A stretch of 64,000 nucleotides of DNA from JALHST01 sp038316335 (GTDB lineage Bacteria > Bacteroidota > Bacteroidia > Flavobacteriales > Flavobacteriaceae): contig JBBQAM010000004.1 in the NCBI GenBank assembly GCA_038316335.1, positions 98,777-162,776 on the forward strand, in the 5' to 3' direction. A program made the position numbers and the translations under genes. The notes below the pieces were generated by a model, which did no database searches, was not told where the DNA came from, and was given only the letters and a program-made list of their open reading frames with translations. This document shows positions 38,136-47,326 of the stretch, piece by piece (position 1 is the stretch's first letter; each line of letters begins with the position of its first letter).

Positions 38136-38327
38136 TTAAATTACTTTAACGTTTACTGCATTTAATCCTTTATTACCATCTTGTAGATCAAATTCTACCT
38201 CATCGCCTTCACGAATTTCATCTACCAATCCTGATACGTGTACAAAATGATCTTTGTCAACGCCTTCTTCAGTTATAAAACCAAAACCTTTGGCATTATT
38301 GAAGAACTTTACTGTTCCTTTGTTCAT
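38136..38327 (-). CDS. Cold-shock domain protein
   Basis: 63 residues, one complete cold-shock domain. Single-stranded RNA/DNA-binding motifs are RNP1 (KGFGFI) and RNP2 (HFVHVS). MNKGTVKFFNNAKGFGFI is typical of CspA-family RNA chaperones. On the minus strand TATCTTTA about 40 bp upstream is one base off the -7 consensus. The AT-rich leader fits a cold-shock type transcript, but no specific cold box was identified. Confidence 0.95.
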   Translation of the reverse strand: MNKGTVKFFNNAKGFGFITEEGVDKDHFVHVSGLVDEIREGDEVEFDLQDGNKGLNAVNVKVI

Positions 38328-38432
38328 TGTAAAAATTTAAATTATCTATTTATTAATGTGTAAAGATACGGCCAATAAAAATAATAAGGGCTGTTTCCGC
38401 TGAATAACTGAAATTATTCATTCGCCCTTTCG

Positions 38433-39554
38433 TTAAAGGGGGTTTTTCGTAATTACGAACTCGACCCGCCGATTCTGTTTTCGGCCCAGTTCAGTTTCAT
38501 TGGTTGCGACCGGCCGCGCACCGCCATAGCCTACCCAGGATATCCGATTTTCGGCCAAGCCCAAATCAATGAGATATTGGGCCACGTTTCTCGCCCTTTC
38601 GGCCGAAAGGAGTTCATTGTAATCGGCAGAACCGACGGCATCGGTATGCCCATTTATGGTAATACTTAGGTCTGCATTTTGATTGAGGTATTCATAAACA
38701 CGGCCTAATTCCTTTTCTGCGGATGTCAATAATTTTGATCTATCAAACTCGAATAGTACATTGTCGAATCGATGCGTCGTGTTTATTTCGAAATCCGAAA
38801 TACCCCCGGATTCCGAAGTCAGCGTCCTATTTGTACTTGCACCGTCAATAGCCTCCACGGTAACCATGTCCAAATAGTAATAGGCACCTTGTTTGGCATT
38901 CTTTTTGATCCTGAACAAAGGTGTCTTGGCATTGTTTTTGAAATTTCCCACGATAATATATCGTTCAGTGCCCTTAGCAACGAATTCTGAATGTACTAGG
39001 ATCCACTCTTGGGTATCGGAATAAAAATTCGAATAGGCGATTTCGACATAGGTGTACGCATTATCGCTTTGTTGGTATAACCGATTTTTAGAAAGTTCTT
39101 TTTTTGTCTCGATCGATAGGCTGTCTTTTGAGAAAACCAGGCCGAATTCCTTAATGGCGAAATCAGAACGCTCTGCCAGGCTTACATAGAATGAAACACG
39201 ATACGTTGTATTCTTTACCAAGGTTTCCTTCAACCTCCCTTGTAGATATTCCCGATAATCATCTGGGGCATATAGGTAGAAGCCAGCATAGCCCTTGCCA
39301 AAATCAGCAGGCTGAGATCCATTAAAATTCTTGGGGGTACCCATGGCAATACTGCAGCCATTGAAATAATCGGTAGAACCATTTGTGGGGGTGGACCAAT
39401 TTGCAACGTCGACATTAAAATTCCCTAAATTTTTCGGGCAATCAACGAAAACTTCGAAACTTGGGTTCTCGACCATGTTTTGCGATGACAAAAATAGCGT
39501 ACTGCAAATACACCCCAGCGTCATGAATGGCTTATTCAAAGGCAGAACGATCAT
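38433..39554 (-). CDS. OmpA-family peptidoglycan-associated outer-membrane protein
   Basis: 373 residues. The N-terminus carries a hydrophobic signal-like segment; the better start may be the Met11 (MTLGCICSTLFLSS). Residues 30-250 begin VENPSFEVFVDCPKNLGNFNVDVANWSTPTNGSTDYFN, a carbohydrate-binding-like beta sandwich found in Bacteroidota OmpA proteins. The C-terminal OmpA domain (about 258-370) has VLFEFDRSKLLTSAEKELGRV, ITINGHTDAVGSADYNELLSAERARNVAQYL and RRVEFVI, binding peptidoglycan. Function is likely envelope anchoring or cell-surface attachment. Confidence 0.88.
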   Translation of the reverse strand: MIVLPLNKPFMTLGCICSTLFLSSQNMVENPSFEVFVDCPKNLGNFNVDVANWSTPTNGSTDYFNGCSIAMGTPKNFNGSQPADFGKGYAGFYLYAPDDYREYLQGRLKETLVKNTTYRVSFYVSLAERSDFAIKEFGLVFSKDSLSIETKKELSKNRLYQQSDNAYTYVEIAYSNFYSDTQEWILVHSEFVAKGTERYIIVGNFKNNAKTPLFRIKKNAKQGAYYYLDMVTVEAIDGASTNRTLTSESGGISDFEINTTHRFDNVLFEFDRSKLLTSAEKELGRVYEYLNQNADLSITINGHTDAVGSADYNELLSAERARNVAQYLIDLGLAENRISWVGYGGARPVATNETELGRKQNRRVEFVITKNPL

Positions 39555-39737
39555 CGAAATTCGTTTAACTACCTCTAAAATAGGAAATTATGAAGAAGTG
39601 TCAGCGCCAAAAGGTGGGACTTTCGTTCAATTACACGGATCTCGGCTGTACTGAAATAACCCTAGCAATACGAAGGACCTTTTTTGGCATGCACCCACTT
39701 GCACTTGATCTTGGGAAATGCTATGGTAACTTTTAGA

Positions 39738-41486
39738 CTAAAAATCAAACTTATAGGTCGCACCTCCCAAAACCTGAATACCCTGCACCGGATAGTTCGC
39801 CCACCGTTGGTAGTTTTTATTCGCGATATTAGCCACTTTTAAGAAAATTGAAAGCTGATCTGACAGCCGATAGCCGATATGGGCGTTGGCATCGAAATAT
39901 CCTTCCAACGTTATCATGGTCGATGGAAATTGCGAAGGGGGCACATTCTGTACTGCGATGGAGGCAAAATCATCCCGTTCCCCGACATAAAACAAATTCG
40001 CTCCTGTATACCATTTTTCCCCTATCTGATAATCCATGAATAATGATCCCGTGATATTCGGTAGGTTCCATGCGGGATTGCCCGTTTCAGTGCTATAATC
40101 ATAGAACGCAGCATTGACGCCCAAGGTAAAATTTCGGTTGACATCAACATTCAATTCCCCGAAAATTCCTAAGGTCTTCAAATCATCATAAAAAACTTCG
40201 AAGGAGTTTCCGTAGTAGTAGCCTTTGTCATCATTGCGAAAATCGTTTCGGGGATTTAATTTATACAATGGCCTTCTATTCTCGGCTGTATAGGAACCCC
40301 TGATGTTGTAGCTTAAATTGGGCAATAATTGCCCTTTTATTCCCACATAGGCATCATATTGGCGATCGGTAGGTGCCACGGTCAAAGTAGGTGATACATA
40401 TGGGTTTTCCTTCACGAAGTCGTAATAGGAATTTTGTTTTAATTCACCTTCGATACCACCATAGGCAATTACGCTTTCATCGAGCACTCTGAAGGAGGCC
40501 GTGACTGCCGGATAGATATAAAAATTACTATCACTATTTTCCATATCCAGCCCATATACCAGATTCACCCCCAAATTCAAGGACAGATCATCACGAAGCA
40601 TGGTAAGACTCGGATTAATACCGACTTGCAGATTTGAATACGCAATACCTGCCAGGTTATCCGCATTGTTTATACTGGCATTTTTAAAATCCCCGTTCAC
40701 AAAATCGACTTTCGCCTTGATCCCAAAATTTTCATCCCCCACCGGAAAATTAAATCCCGCATCAAAAATGGCGCGATTCTCACCCGATTTCACCCCATCC
40801 CAAAATCTACGATAGTGCAACTTGGCATTTTCGAAAAACGAGTCCTCGACCTTTATATGTGCATCGGCTCCGGCCATAAAATAATTCTGCCGTTCATTGA
40901 TGCCATTGATCGTGTTCTCATCATAGACCCCTTCTGGAAGGCCATACCAGTTATACAGCTGATGTTGGACGCCCAGGTCAATTCCCCAATTGTAATCACT
41001 TTGCCGGTTGGCATACGAAGCGTCTAATTTGCTGTTCGAATAAATATTGTCGAGTGCTACTCCCGCGATATCTCCTTTCGATGAATTATGGTCGAGGCCC
41101 AGGGTAAAATTCGATTCCCTATCGATGGTCCTGACTGTATAAAACTTTGCCATGATATTTGCCGGGTTTCCCCCACCCGCCGAGGCGTAGGAATTATATA
41201 AGACAGGTGGTGGAAGCCTTTTGACAGTAGAGGCCTTGCCTTTTGATGGGGAAAAGGTCGAGGCAACCGGAACGGAAAATATACTATACTCAATGTTCTT
41301 TTTCTGCAATACGATCGAATCGTTCAGATTGGGCAGTGACTTTATTTTAAAAGCATCCGAGATAGTAGGCGTATAAGCCTTTGTCACAGTGACTGTTTCG
41401 GTCCCAAGGTCATTTTCATCTTTGTCTTGGGCTAGAACCATTTGTGAGAGTCCTAAGAATGCCAAGGCTATAATTTTTAATTTCAT
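39738..41486 (-). CDS. Plug-less TonB-receptor-like outer-membrane barrel
   Basis: 582 residues from MKLKIIALAFLGLSQMVLAQ. Directly after the signal comes a short TonB-box-like stretch (GTETVTVTKAYTPTISDAFKI) and then beta-barrel strands, with no room for a normal plug domain of about 120 residues. The end is typical of TonB-dependent receptors (LSIFLKVANIANKNYQRWANYPVQGIQVLGGATYKFDF). It starts 33 bp after the large TPR gene on the same strand, so the two probably work together. Transport or secretion role unknown. Confidence 0.8.
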   Translation of the reverse strand: MKLKIIALAFLGLSQMVLAQDKDENDLGTETVTVTKAYTPTISDAFKIKSLPNLNDSIVLQKKNIEYSIFSVPVASTFSPSKGKASTVKRLPPPVLYNSYASAGGGNPANIMAKFYTVRTIDRESNFTLGLDHNSSKGDIAGVALDNIYSNSKLDASYANRQSDYNWGIDLGVQHQLYNWYGLPEGVYDENTINGINERQNYFMAGADAHIKVEDSFFENAKLHYRRFWDGVKSGENRAIFDAGFNFPVGDENFGIKAKVDFVNGDFKNASINNADNLAGIAYSNLQVGINPSLTMLRDDLSLNLGVNLVYGLDMENSDSNFYIYPAVTASFRVLDESVIAYGGIEGELKQNSYYDFVKENPYVSPTLTVAPTDRQYDAYVGIKGQLLPNLSYNIRGSYTAENRRPLYKLNPRNDFRNDDKGYYYGNSFEVFYDDLKTLGIFGELNVDVNRNFTLGVNAAFYDYSTETGNPAWNLPNITGSLFMDYQIGEKWYTGANLFYVGERDDFASIAVQNVPPSQFPSTMITLEGYFDANAHIGYRLSDQLSIFLKVANIANKNYQRWANYPVQGIQVLGGATYKFDF

Positions 41487-41519
41487 TTGCATGCTGCTGT
41501 GTTCTTTTTGCATGAATAG

Positions 41520-44500
41520 TTAATTTCCGTCCGGATTTACCGAAGAGTTACTTTGCGCCTCCTTGGCCTTGATTATTGATAACTCGCCCCTGGCTTCGGA
41601 TACAATCTCAGGAAATTGGCTAAAATTTTTGATTACGTTGTCTAAAATATAAGTAGCCTGGTAGGCATCGCCCAAAGCGTAAAAATTCTTGGCCATAATT
41701 ACCAGTCCGTTCCCCCCCCACTCCTTGTAACTCGCATAATCTTTGGCCAATTTCTGAACCGAGATATTAGAGGCTTCGAACTGCCCTTTCTTGTTCTTAA
41801 AATAAGCGTCATAATAAAGCGACTCAGCCGCTGTTTCCCCGGATGCAATCTTGAGAACTTCGGCGTAGGCCGATTCTGCCTTTCCTTCATCTCCAGTCGC
41901 AATTGCCGAGCGTGCGATCATTATTTGGGCATCACTCTTGATACGATTATCGATACTTGGGGTTGATAACACCTTTTCAGCATAGGAAATGGTTTTCTCG
42001 TAATTCTTTTGTTGATAATACCCTTTCATCAGATTTGATTGGGCAAAAGTGCGATTCTGTCCAATATTCGCGATGGTTTCCAGGCGTTCCAAATAAGGCA
42101 GGGCAGTCTTATAATCCTTGTTTCCGATATAAACCTCGCATACGCGGGTCAATGCTTGTTCGGTATATTCCCCCGAACCTTTATCAGCCACGAATTTATA
42201 ATGGGGCAATGCCTTTTCATTTTGACCTTTAGCAAAGAATAATTGTGCCAAATTAAAATTCGCGGATACGGAATGGAGGCCGTTAGGAAATTGCTTGATA
42301 TAATTTTCGTATCCACGTTGGGCAGCGTCCTTATCACCTTCAAGGTTCTTCTTTTCGGCCGATTCATAAGTAGCATTGTCAAGTTCAACATCGGTCACTT
42401 CAACAAAGTCCAGATCACGGGCCCAAGCGGCATATTCATTTACACGGCCCATATCAACATAGACCAACTTGGCAGTCGCAACAGCCTGTTTGGCTTCCTG
42501 GGTCTTTGGAAAATCACGTACGACGGCTTTAAACTTCGAAAGGGCCTCTTCATTTCTACCTGCATTGTAATTCACCAATCCTTGACGCATGATTGCCTGG
42601 GGTGCCAAGGAACTGCCCTTGAACTCGTTCAAAAGGCGGTCATAGGTCTGTAACCCTTTATTTTCCTGTCCGGCCGTGATATACGCACTTGCAAGTTCGA
42701 AAAGGGCATCATCGTTTAAACTAGAATTGGGGTACTTGCCGACAAAGCCCTCCAATTCAGACATCTTGGTATCACTTTTGCCCACAAAACCGTAACTCAA
42801 TGCCTTGTGATAGGCCGCATAATCTTTTTCAGGGCCACTCAAGGCCAATGCTTTATTGTAGGTCTCAATGGCAGGCCAGTATTTGCTTGTCACAAAATAA
42901 CTATCGCCCGTTCTGAGATAGGCATCGTATAATTTTTGGGTATCGGAAGGATTTGTCGCGGCAAAACGATTAAAATTGGCAATCGCATCCCCATAGTCTT
43001 TCAATTTAAAATAGGTATATGCCAGGCTGTAATCAATATCCTTGTATTCTTCCGTTGTTTTGGCCACGGGATTTTTTTGAAATTCAAGATAATCGCCCAA
43101 AGCTAAATCATAACGGTTCAACAGGTATTCAGATTCAGCTTTCCAATAGCTCGCCCGCGCCTTGAATAGCGGGTCTTCTGCGCTCGCCAACGATTTACCG
43201 AGATTTTCGGCTGCCCCGTCATAGTCGGTGTCGATAAATAATTCGATCCCGCGGTAGAAAGCTACTTTTTGATAGGTGGTCTTGCTCGCAAAATTGCGAT
43301 TCTTTTCAAGGAGCTCCATGGCCCCTGCAAAATTCTTCGAAGTAATATATGAATCGACCAACAATTCCTGCATCGACGCTGCGTTTGAATCGTTCGGATA
43401 TTTTTTCAGAAAATCGGAAATTACCTGTGGTACGGGCTCATACGGATTCCCAATCTCATAACTAAGGCGCGCATAATTCAGGTAGGCATCTTTTTGGATC
43501 TCGGGAGAATAGTCCATTTGAGAGGCATTCCTGAAAGCGTTTAGGGCTTCCTGCTTTTTATCAAGCTTTAAATAACATTCGGCCAGATGATAATACGCAT
43601 TCTGCGAAACAGTATTGGTGCCACCGATTATTTTATTGAATTGCTGCACGGCATTCAAGTAATCACCCTGCTTGTAATAGCTATATCCTAAAAGGTAATA
43701 GTCGGTATTGTTCCATTTCCCGCGCTTGCCTTTGTATTCCTTTAAAAAAGCAATGGCATTTTCATACTGTTTCAGATTAAAATAACTTTCGCCTATAATT
43801 TTGTTCAGTTCGGAAATCTCGGTACGGTCGGCCTTGGCCAGCTGCTTTTTGGCTAAGGCTATGGCTTCTTCGAAATTGCCCAACTTGAAGTTCATATCAG
43901 CCTGGTAATAAGACAATTTCTCTTCGAGTACCTCTTGGTCTGTTATTTGGTCAAATTGCTCATTGGCCGCCACATAATCATCTTGCTGATAGGCCATATA
44001 GCCAAGGTAATATTTCGCCTGCGACCCATAAACAGGGGAATTACTTACTTTTTCAAGATATTTTTCGGCCTCTTTCTGCTTTTTGGATGAAAATAAGGAA
44101 TACCCATAATTGAAATTGAACTTGTCCATTTCATTTCGTGACAACCCCTTTTGATCTACTTTGTTGTACCATTTTAGGGCGTAGGGATATTTCCCGGTAT
44201 CAAAATAGTATTCTGCCACATCGGCAAAGGCCGAATTTCGTTTGGTAGATGTTGGATACTGCTCGACAAAATCCTCCATAAGGTCATCTGCCCCGAGCTG
44301 GTTCAGACGAACAGCTGCATTGGCCTCATAATAGGCACTATTCGCCTTGATTTCCAAGTTGTGGGTAGTATTCTTGACCTTGGAGAAAATGGTCTGTGCA
44401 GCTTGGTACTGTTCGTTATTGTACAGTGCCAAGGCATCCTGAAATTCTTTGTCTTCGTAGGTGTAAATTTTGGATTCTTGGGCATTCCCGATCCAAACAA

Positions 44501-44543
44501 TTCCCAAAAAAAGGGAAAGGCAAGCGGTGATTTTATTAAGCAT
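41520..44543 (-). CDS. Giant TPR-repeat periplasmic protein
   Basis: 1007 residues with a signal peptide ending near GNAQ. Nearly the whole mature chain consists of tetratricopeptide-type helical pairs (for example YLLGYSYYKQGDYLNAVQQFNKIIG, YHLAECYLKLDKKQEALNAFRNA, YFVTSKYWPAIETYNKALAL), some twenty or more. Such proteins form scaffolds for protein complexes in the periplasm or outer membrane. It is followed by a plug-less barrel and stands divergently from ftsE. Partner unknown; an assembly role is inference. Confidence 0.88.
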   Translation of the reverse strand: MLNKITACLSLFLGIVWIGNAQESKIYTYEDKEFQDALALYNNEQYQAAQTIFSKVKNTTHNLEIKANSAYYEANAAVRLNQLGADDLMEDFVEQYPTSTKRNSAFADVAEYYFDTGKYPYALKWYNKVDQKGLSRNEMDKFNFNYGYSLFSSKKQKEAEKYLEKVSNSPVYGSQAKYYLGYMAYQQDDYVAANEQFDQITDQEVLEEKLSYYQADMNFKLGNFEEAIALAKKQLAKADRTEISELNKIIGESYFNLKQYENAIAFLKEYKGKRGKWNNTDYYLLGYSYYKQGDYLNAVQQFNKIIGGTNTVSQNAYYHLAECYLKLDKKQEALNAFRNASQMDYSPEIQKDAYLNYARLSYEIGNPYEPVPQVISDFLKKYPNDSNAASMQELLVDSYITSKNFAGAMELLEKNRNFASKTTYQKVAFYRGIELFIDTDYDGAAENLGKSLASAEDPLFKARASYWKAESEYLLNRYDLALGDYLEFQKNPVAKTTEEYKDIDYSLAYTYFKLKDYGDAIANFNRFAATNPSDTQKLYDAYLRTGDSYFVTSKYWPAIETYNKALALSGPEKDYAAYHKALSYGFVGKSDTKMSELEGFVGKYPNSSLNDDALFELASAYITAGQENKGLQTYDRLLNEFKGSSLAPQAIMRQGLVNYNAGRNEEALSKFKAVVRDFPKTQEAKQAVATAKLVYVDMGRVNEYAAWARDLDFVEVTDVELDNATYESAEKKNLEGDKDAAQRGYENYIKQFPNGLHSVSANFNLAQLFFAKGQNEKALPHYKFVADKGSGEYTEQALTRVCEVYIGNKDYKTALPYLERLETIANIGQNRTFAQSNLMKGYYQQKNYEKTISYAEKVLSTPSIDNRIKSDAQIMIARSAIATGDEGKAESAYAEVLKIASGETAAESLYYDAYFKNKKGQFEASNISVQKLAKDYASYKEWGGNGLVIMAKNFYALGDAYQATYILDNVIKNFSQFPEIVSEARGELSIIKAKEAQSNSSVNPDGN

Positions 44544-44769
44544 AGCGTTCTCTAACTATTACGTATTACCGATACATTACTAAGGATAACGTGAAATATT
44601 CATCCTAAGTATATGCCGGCTGCATATTTATATAGGTACAAAAGAAAAGATTTTACAGGCCTTAGGTTTGTTTTCGATAGGAACTTATTACTTTTATATC
44701 AACAAGGATGGACGTTCTGTATTTAGGACATAGATAAAATAATTGAGTTAATCGCGAAGAAAAAAGAGT

Positions 44770-45453
44770 ATGACCGATACGATTTTGGAGTTGAAGAATG
44801 CTGCCATTTTTCAGATGGAGAGCCTGGTACTGAACGAGGTAAGTCTGGAGGTAAAAAAGGGGGAGTTCGTATACCTCATCGGGAAGACCGGAAGTGGAAA
44901 AAGTAGTTTTATGAAGACCTTATACGGCGACCTGCCCTTGCGAGAAGGCATGGGCCATATTGTCGGTTTCGACCTTAAGACCTTGAAGGAAAGGGATATT
45001 CCCTTTCTTCGCCGTAGGCTCGGCATTGTATTTCAGGATTTTAAGTTGTTGCCTGATCGGAACATAAACAATAACCTATCATTTGTATTAAAAGCCACTG
45101 GATGGACCGATCAAGGTAAAATGAACCTACAGATCGAAGATGTACTTGGCAAGGTAGGAATGAAGACGAAGGGCTTTAAATTCCCACATGAACTTTCGGG
45201 CGGTGAACAACAGCGCATCGCTATCGCGAGGGCGTTGCTCAATGATCCTGAATTGATCCTGGCCGATGAGCCTACCGGAAATTTAGATCCCCAGACCAGT
45301 GTCGAGGTGATGAAGGTATTACAGGATATCAATAAAGCAGGCCGCACCATTTTGATGGCTACACACGATTATGCCCTTATATTGAAATACCCCTCAAAAA
45401 CATTAAAATGTGACGGGAATAAGGTATTTGAAGTTGTTCAACGCGCGGTATAA
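44770..45453 (+). CDS. ftsE: Cell division ATP-binding protein FtsE
   Basis: 227 residues. A complete ABC ATPase: Walker A GKTGSGKSS, LSGGEQQRIAIARALL signature, Walker B LILADEPTGNLDP and switch His in MATHDYALI. GIVFQDFKLLPDRNINNNLSFVLKATGW is typical of FtsE, which pairs with the membrane protein FtsX to control peptidoglycan hydrolases at division. ftsX is not in the window. TAGGTTTG at 44663-44670 fits a -7 box but without a -33 box. It is convergent with the histidine kinase gene. Confidence 0.9.
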   Translation: MTDTILELKNAAIFQMESLVLNEVSLEVKKGEFVYLIGKTGSGKSSFMKTLYGDLPLREGMGHIVGFDLKTLKERDIPFLRRRLGIVFQDFKLLPDRNINNNLSFVLKATGWTDQGKMNLQIEDVLGKVGMKTKGFKFPHELSGGEQQRIAIARALLNDPELILADEPTGNLDPQTSVEVMKVLQDINKAGRTILMATHDYALILKYPSKTLKCDGNKVFEVVQRAV

Positions 45454-45499
45454 ATGGGTTGCCTTGTTGTGTCAAATTTCTGAGAGTTGGCGCTAGGCC

Positions 45500-46849
45500 T
45501 TAGAATGTCATAACAAAGGAGGTTCCTTGATTTGGGACCGAATGAACCTTTAGGCTCCCACTGTGCAATCGCATGATCTGTTTCGATAGACTTAGGCCGA
45601 TACCGGTTCCTGTATGTTTTGTTGTAAAAAAGGGCACAAAGATCTCTTCGATTATTTCGACCGGGATACCAGGGCCATTGTCCCATACCTCAATGAATTT
45701 TTTACCTTCCTTATTAATTGCAGCGGTTATCTTAATGATTCCTTGGTCATCATCTGTAAGGGAGTGCAACGCATTTTTACATAGGTTTACCAAAACCTGG
45801 GATATTTGTTTTTCATCAATGAACAGTTCGAGTTCCTCGGGATTGGTTGCGAAAAGCAATTGAACTTTAGCCTGTTCGTCGTGTTGCCCCATTAATACGT
45901 GAACCTTTCCCAACAATTTTGCAGCCTTTATTATTTCTCGATCCGGTTCGGGAACGTTCAGCAAGGTGCGGTATGATTGAACAAAGCTAATCAAGTCTTT
46001 TCCTTGTTCATGAATAACCTCTAAGCCCTTGGTCGTATTCATGATCAGGTCTTTCTGATATTTATCATTGAAGGCCGTACCCTTTACAGGTTTAAAATAT
46101 TTCAGGAGCGATTCTGAGATCGATGTAATGGGCGCAATGGTATTCATGATCTCGTGGGTCAAGACCCTGATCAAGCGCACCCATGAATCTGTTTCCTTTT
46201 CGTCGAGCTCTTGATGAATATCCTGCACAACGACCAGAAGAAGATCCTCGTTATCAATCGTAATCGCCGTAGCCTTAAGCGATAGTTGGCGCCGTTCTCG
46301 TTCGTTGGTAAGTTGAAAAAGCTTTCTGTCGAAGGGATGTAATGTTTCAAACAACGCATAAAGATTTTCGTCTACTTGCGATAATTGTTTGATATGATTT
46401 AAGGGTCTATGGTTTAATAAGCGCTCGACCGTAAGGTTCGAAAATATAATATGTCCTTTTTTGTTAAAGGTCAAGATGCCGATATCGGCTTGTTTTAAAA
46501 TCTCCTGATAATATTGCTCTTGCGTCTGTTTCTTCAAATGAATGGCCTGTATCATCCCATTGAGCATATTTAGACTGTGATTCAGCTCTTCCAATGATTT
46601 TAAATTTAGCTTTTCGGGAAAGCGCAAGGTAAAATCCTCATTCTTAATCGCGTCGAAGAAGTAGGCTATTTTGCGATTGGTGTGGTTGACATATCGAATC
46701 AGGTACGAAGTCTGACCAATCAAAAAGATTAGGAAAAAAAATGCCCCGACATATTGTTTATCAAATGAAAAATAAGCAAGTCCGAAAGCGGTAAGCGTAA
46801 TTAAGACAATACGGAACAATAATTGAAGATAAATATTTCGGCTTACCAT
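45500..46849 (-). CDS. NtrY-like sensor histidine kinase
   Basis: 449 residues. Two N-terminal membrane helices (about 8-27 and 33-52) with almost no periplasmic loop suggest sensing inside the membrane or cytoplasm. A PAS-like region follows (ILKQADIGILTFNKKGHIIFSN, about 117-140). The kinase core has the H-box RVLTHEIMNTIAPI with His232, N-box LVNLCKNALHSL, G-box VWDNGPGIP and TKHTGTGIGLSLSKQIM. The TH-E-I-M-N-T-I type H-box is common in Bacteroidota NtrY-like kinases. Its partner is the sigma-54 activator encoded upstream on the same strand, beyond a repeat array. Confidence 0.92.
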   Translation of the reverse strand: MVSRNIYLQLLFRIVLITLTAFGLAYFSFDKQYVGAFFFLIFLIGQTSYLIRYVNHTNRKIAYFFDAIKNEDFTLRFPEKLNLKSLEELNHSLNMLNGMIQAIHLKKQTQEQYYQEILKQADIGILTFNKKGHIIFSNLTVERLLNHRPLNHIKQLSQVDENLYALFETLHPFDRKLFQLTNERERRQLSLKATAITIDNEDLLLVVVQDIHQELDEKETDSWVRLIRVLTHEIMNTIAPITSISESLLKYFKPVKGTAFNDKYQKDLIMNTTKGLEVIHEQGKDLISFVQSYRTLLNVPEPDREIIKAAKLLGKVHVLMGQHDEQAKVQLLFATNPEELELFIDEKQISQVLVNLCKNALHSLTDDDQGIIKITAAINKEGKKFIEVWDNGPGIPVEIIEEIFVPFFTTKHTGTGIGLSLSKQIMRLHSGSLKVHSVPNQGTSFVMTF

Positions 46850-46909
46850 TGTAATGGAGGTTCAAGGTACAAAGTACGAAGTTGGTAGTATATTTTAAAA
46901 TTCCAAAGT

Positions 46910-47326
46910 TAGACTGCTCACCACTTACTGTTTACTGTTCATTGTTTACTGCGTTTAATTCAATGTTCAACGTAGACTGATCATTGTTAATTGTTAATTG
47001 CTCATTGTTTACTGCCTCCTGTTCACTGATTACTGATTTCTGCCCACTTCCAACTTCGTACTTCGTATTTCCCCCTGCCTACTGCCACTGCATCCTGTTC
47101 ACTGATTACTGATTTCTGCCCACTTCCAACTTCGTACTTCGCATTTCCCCCTGCCTACTGCCACTGCATCCTGTTCACTGATTACTGATTTCTGCCCACT
47201 TCCAACTTCGTACTTCGTATTTCCCCCTGCCTACTGCCACTGCCTACTGTTTACTGATTACTGATTTCTGCCCACTTCCAACTTCGTACTTCGTATTTCC
47301 CCCTGCCTACTGCCTACTGCTCACTA
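46910..47326. repeat. Heptamer-periodic array between kinase and regulator genes
   Basis: About 417 bp made largely of 7-bp words ending in ACTG, ATTG or ACTT (for example TTTACTG, TTCATTG, CCTACTG, CGTACTT). The last part is a 76-bp higher-order repeat with copies starting at 47021, 47097, 47173 and 47249; 76 equals ten heptamers plus one hexamer. It runs to the stop codon of the regulator gene (minus strand, 47324-47326). It has no unique spacers, so it is not a CRISPR array. A reversed copy of its CCAACTTCGTACTT word lies at 46867-46886. Confidence 0.9.

Noticed and set aside
46910..47326. CRISPR array
   Set aside because: The repeats of 76 bp are contiguous, with no unique spacers and no cas genes nearby.
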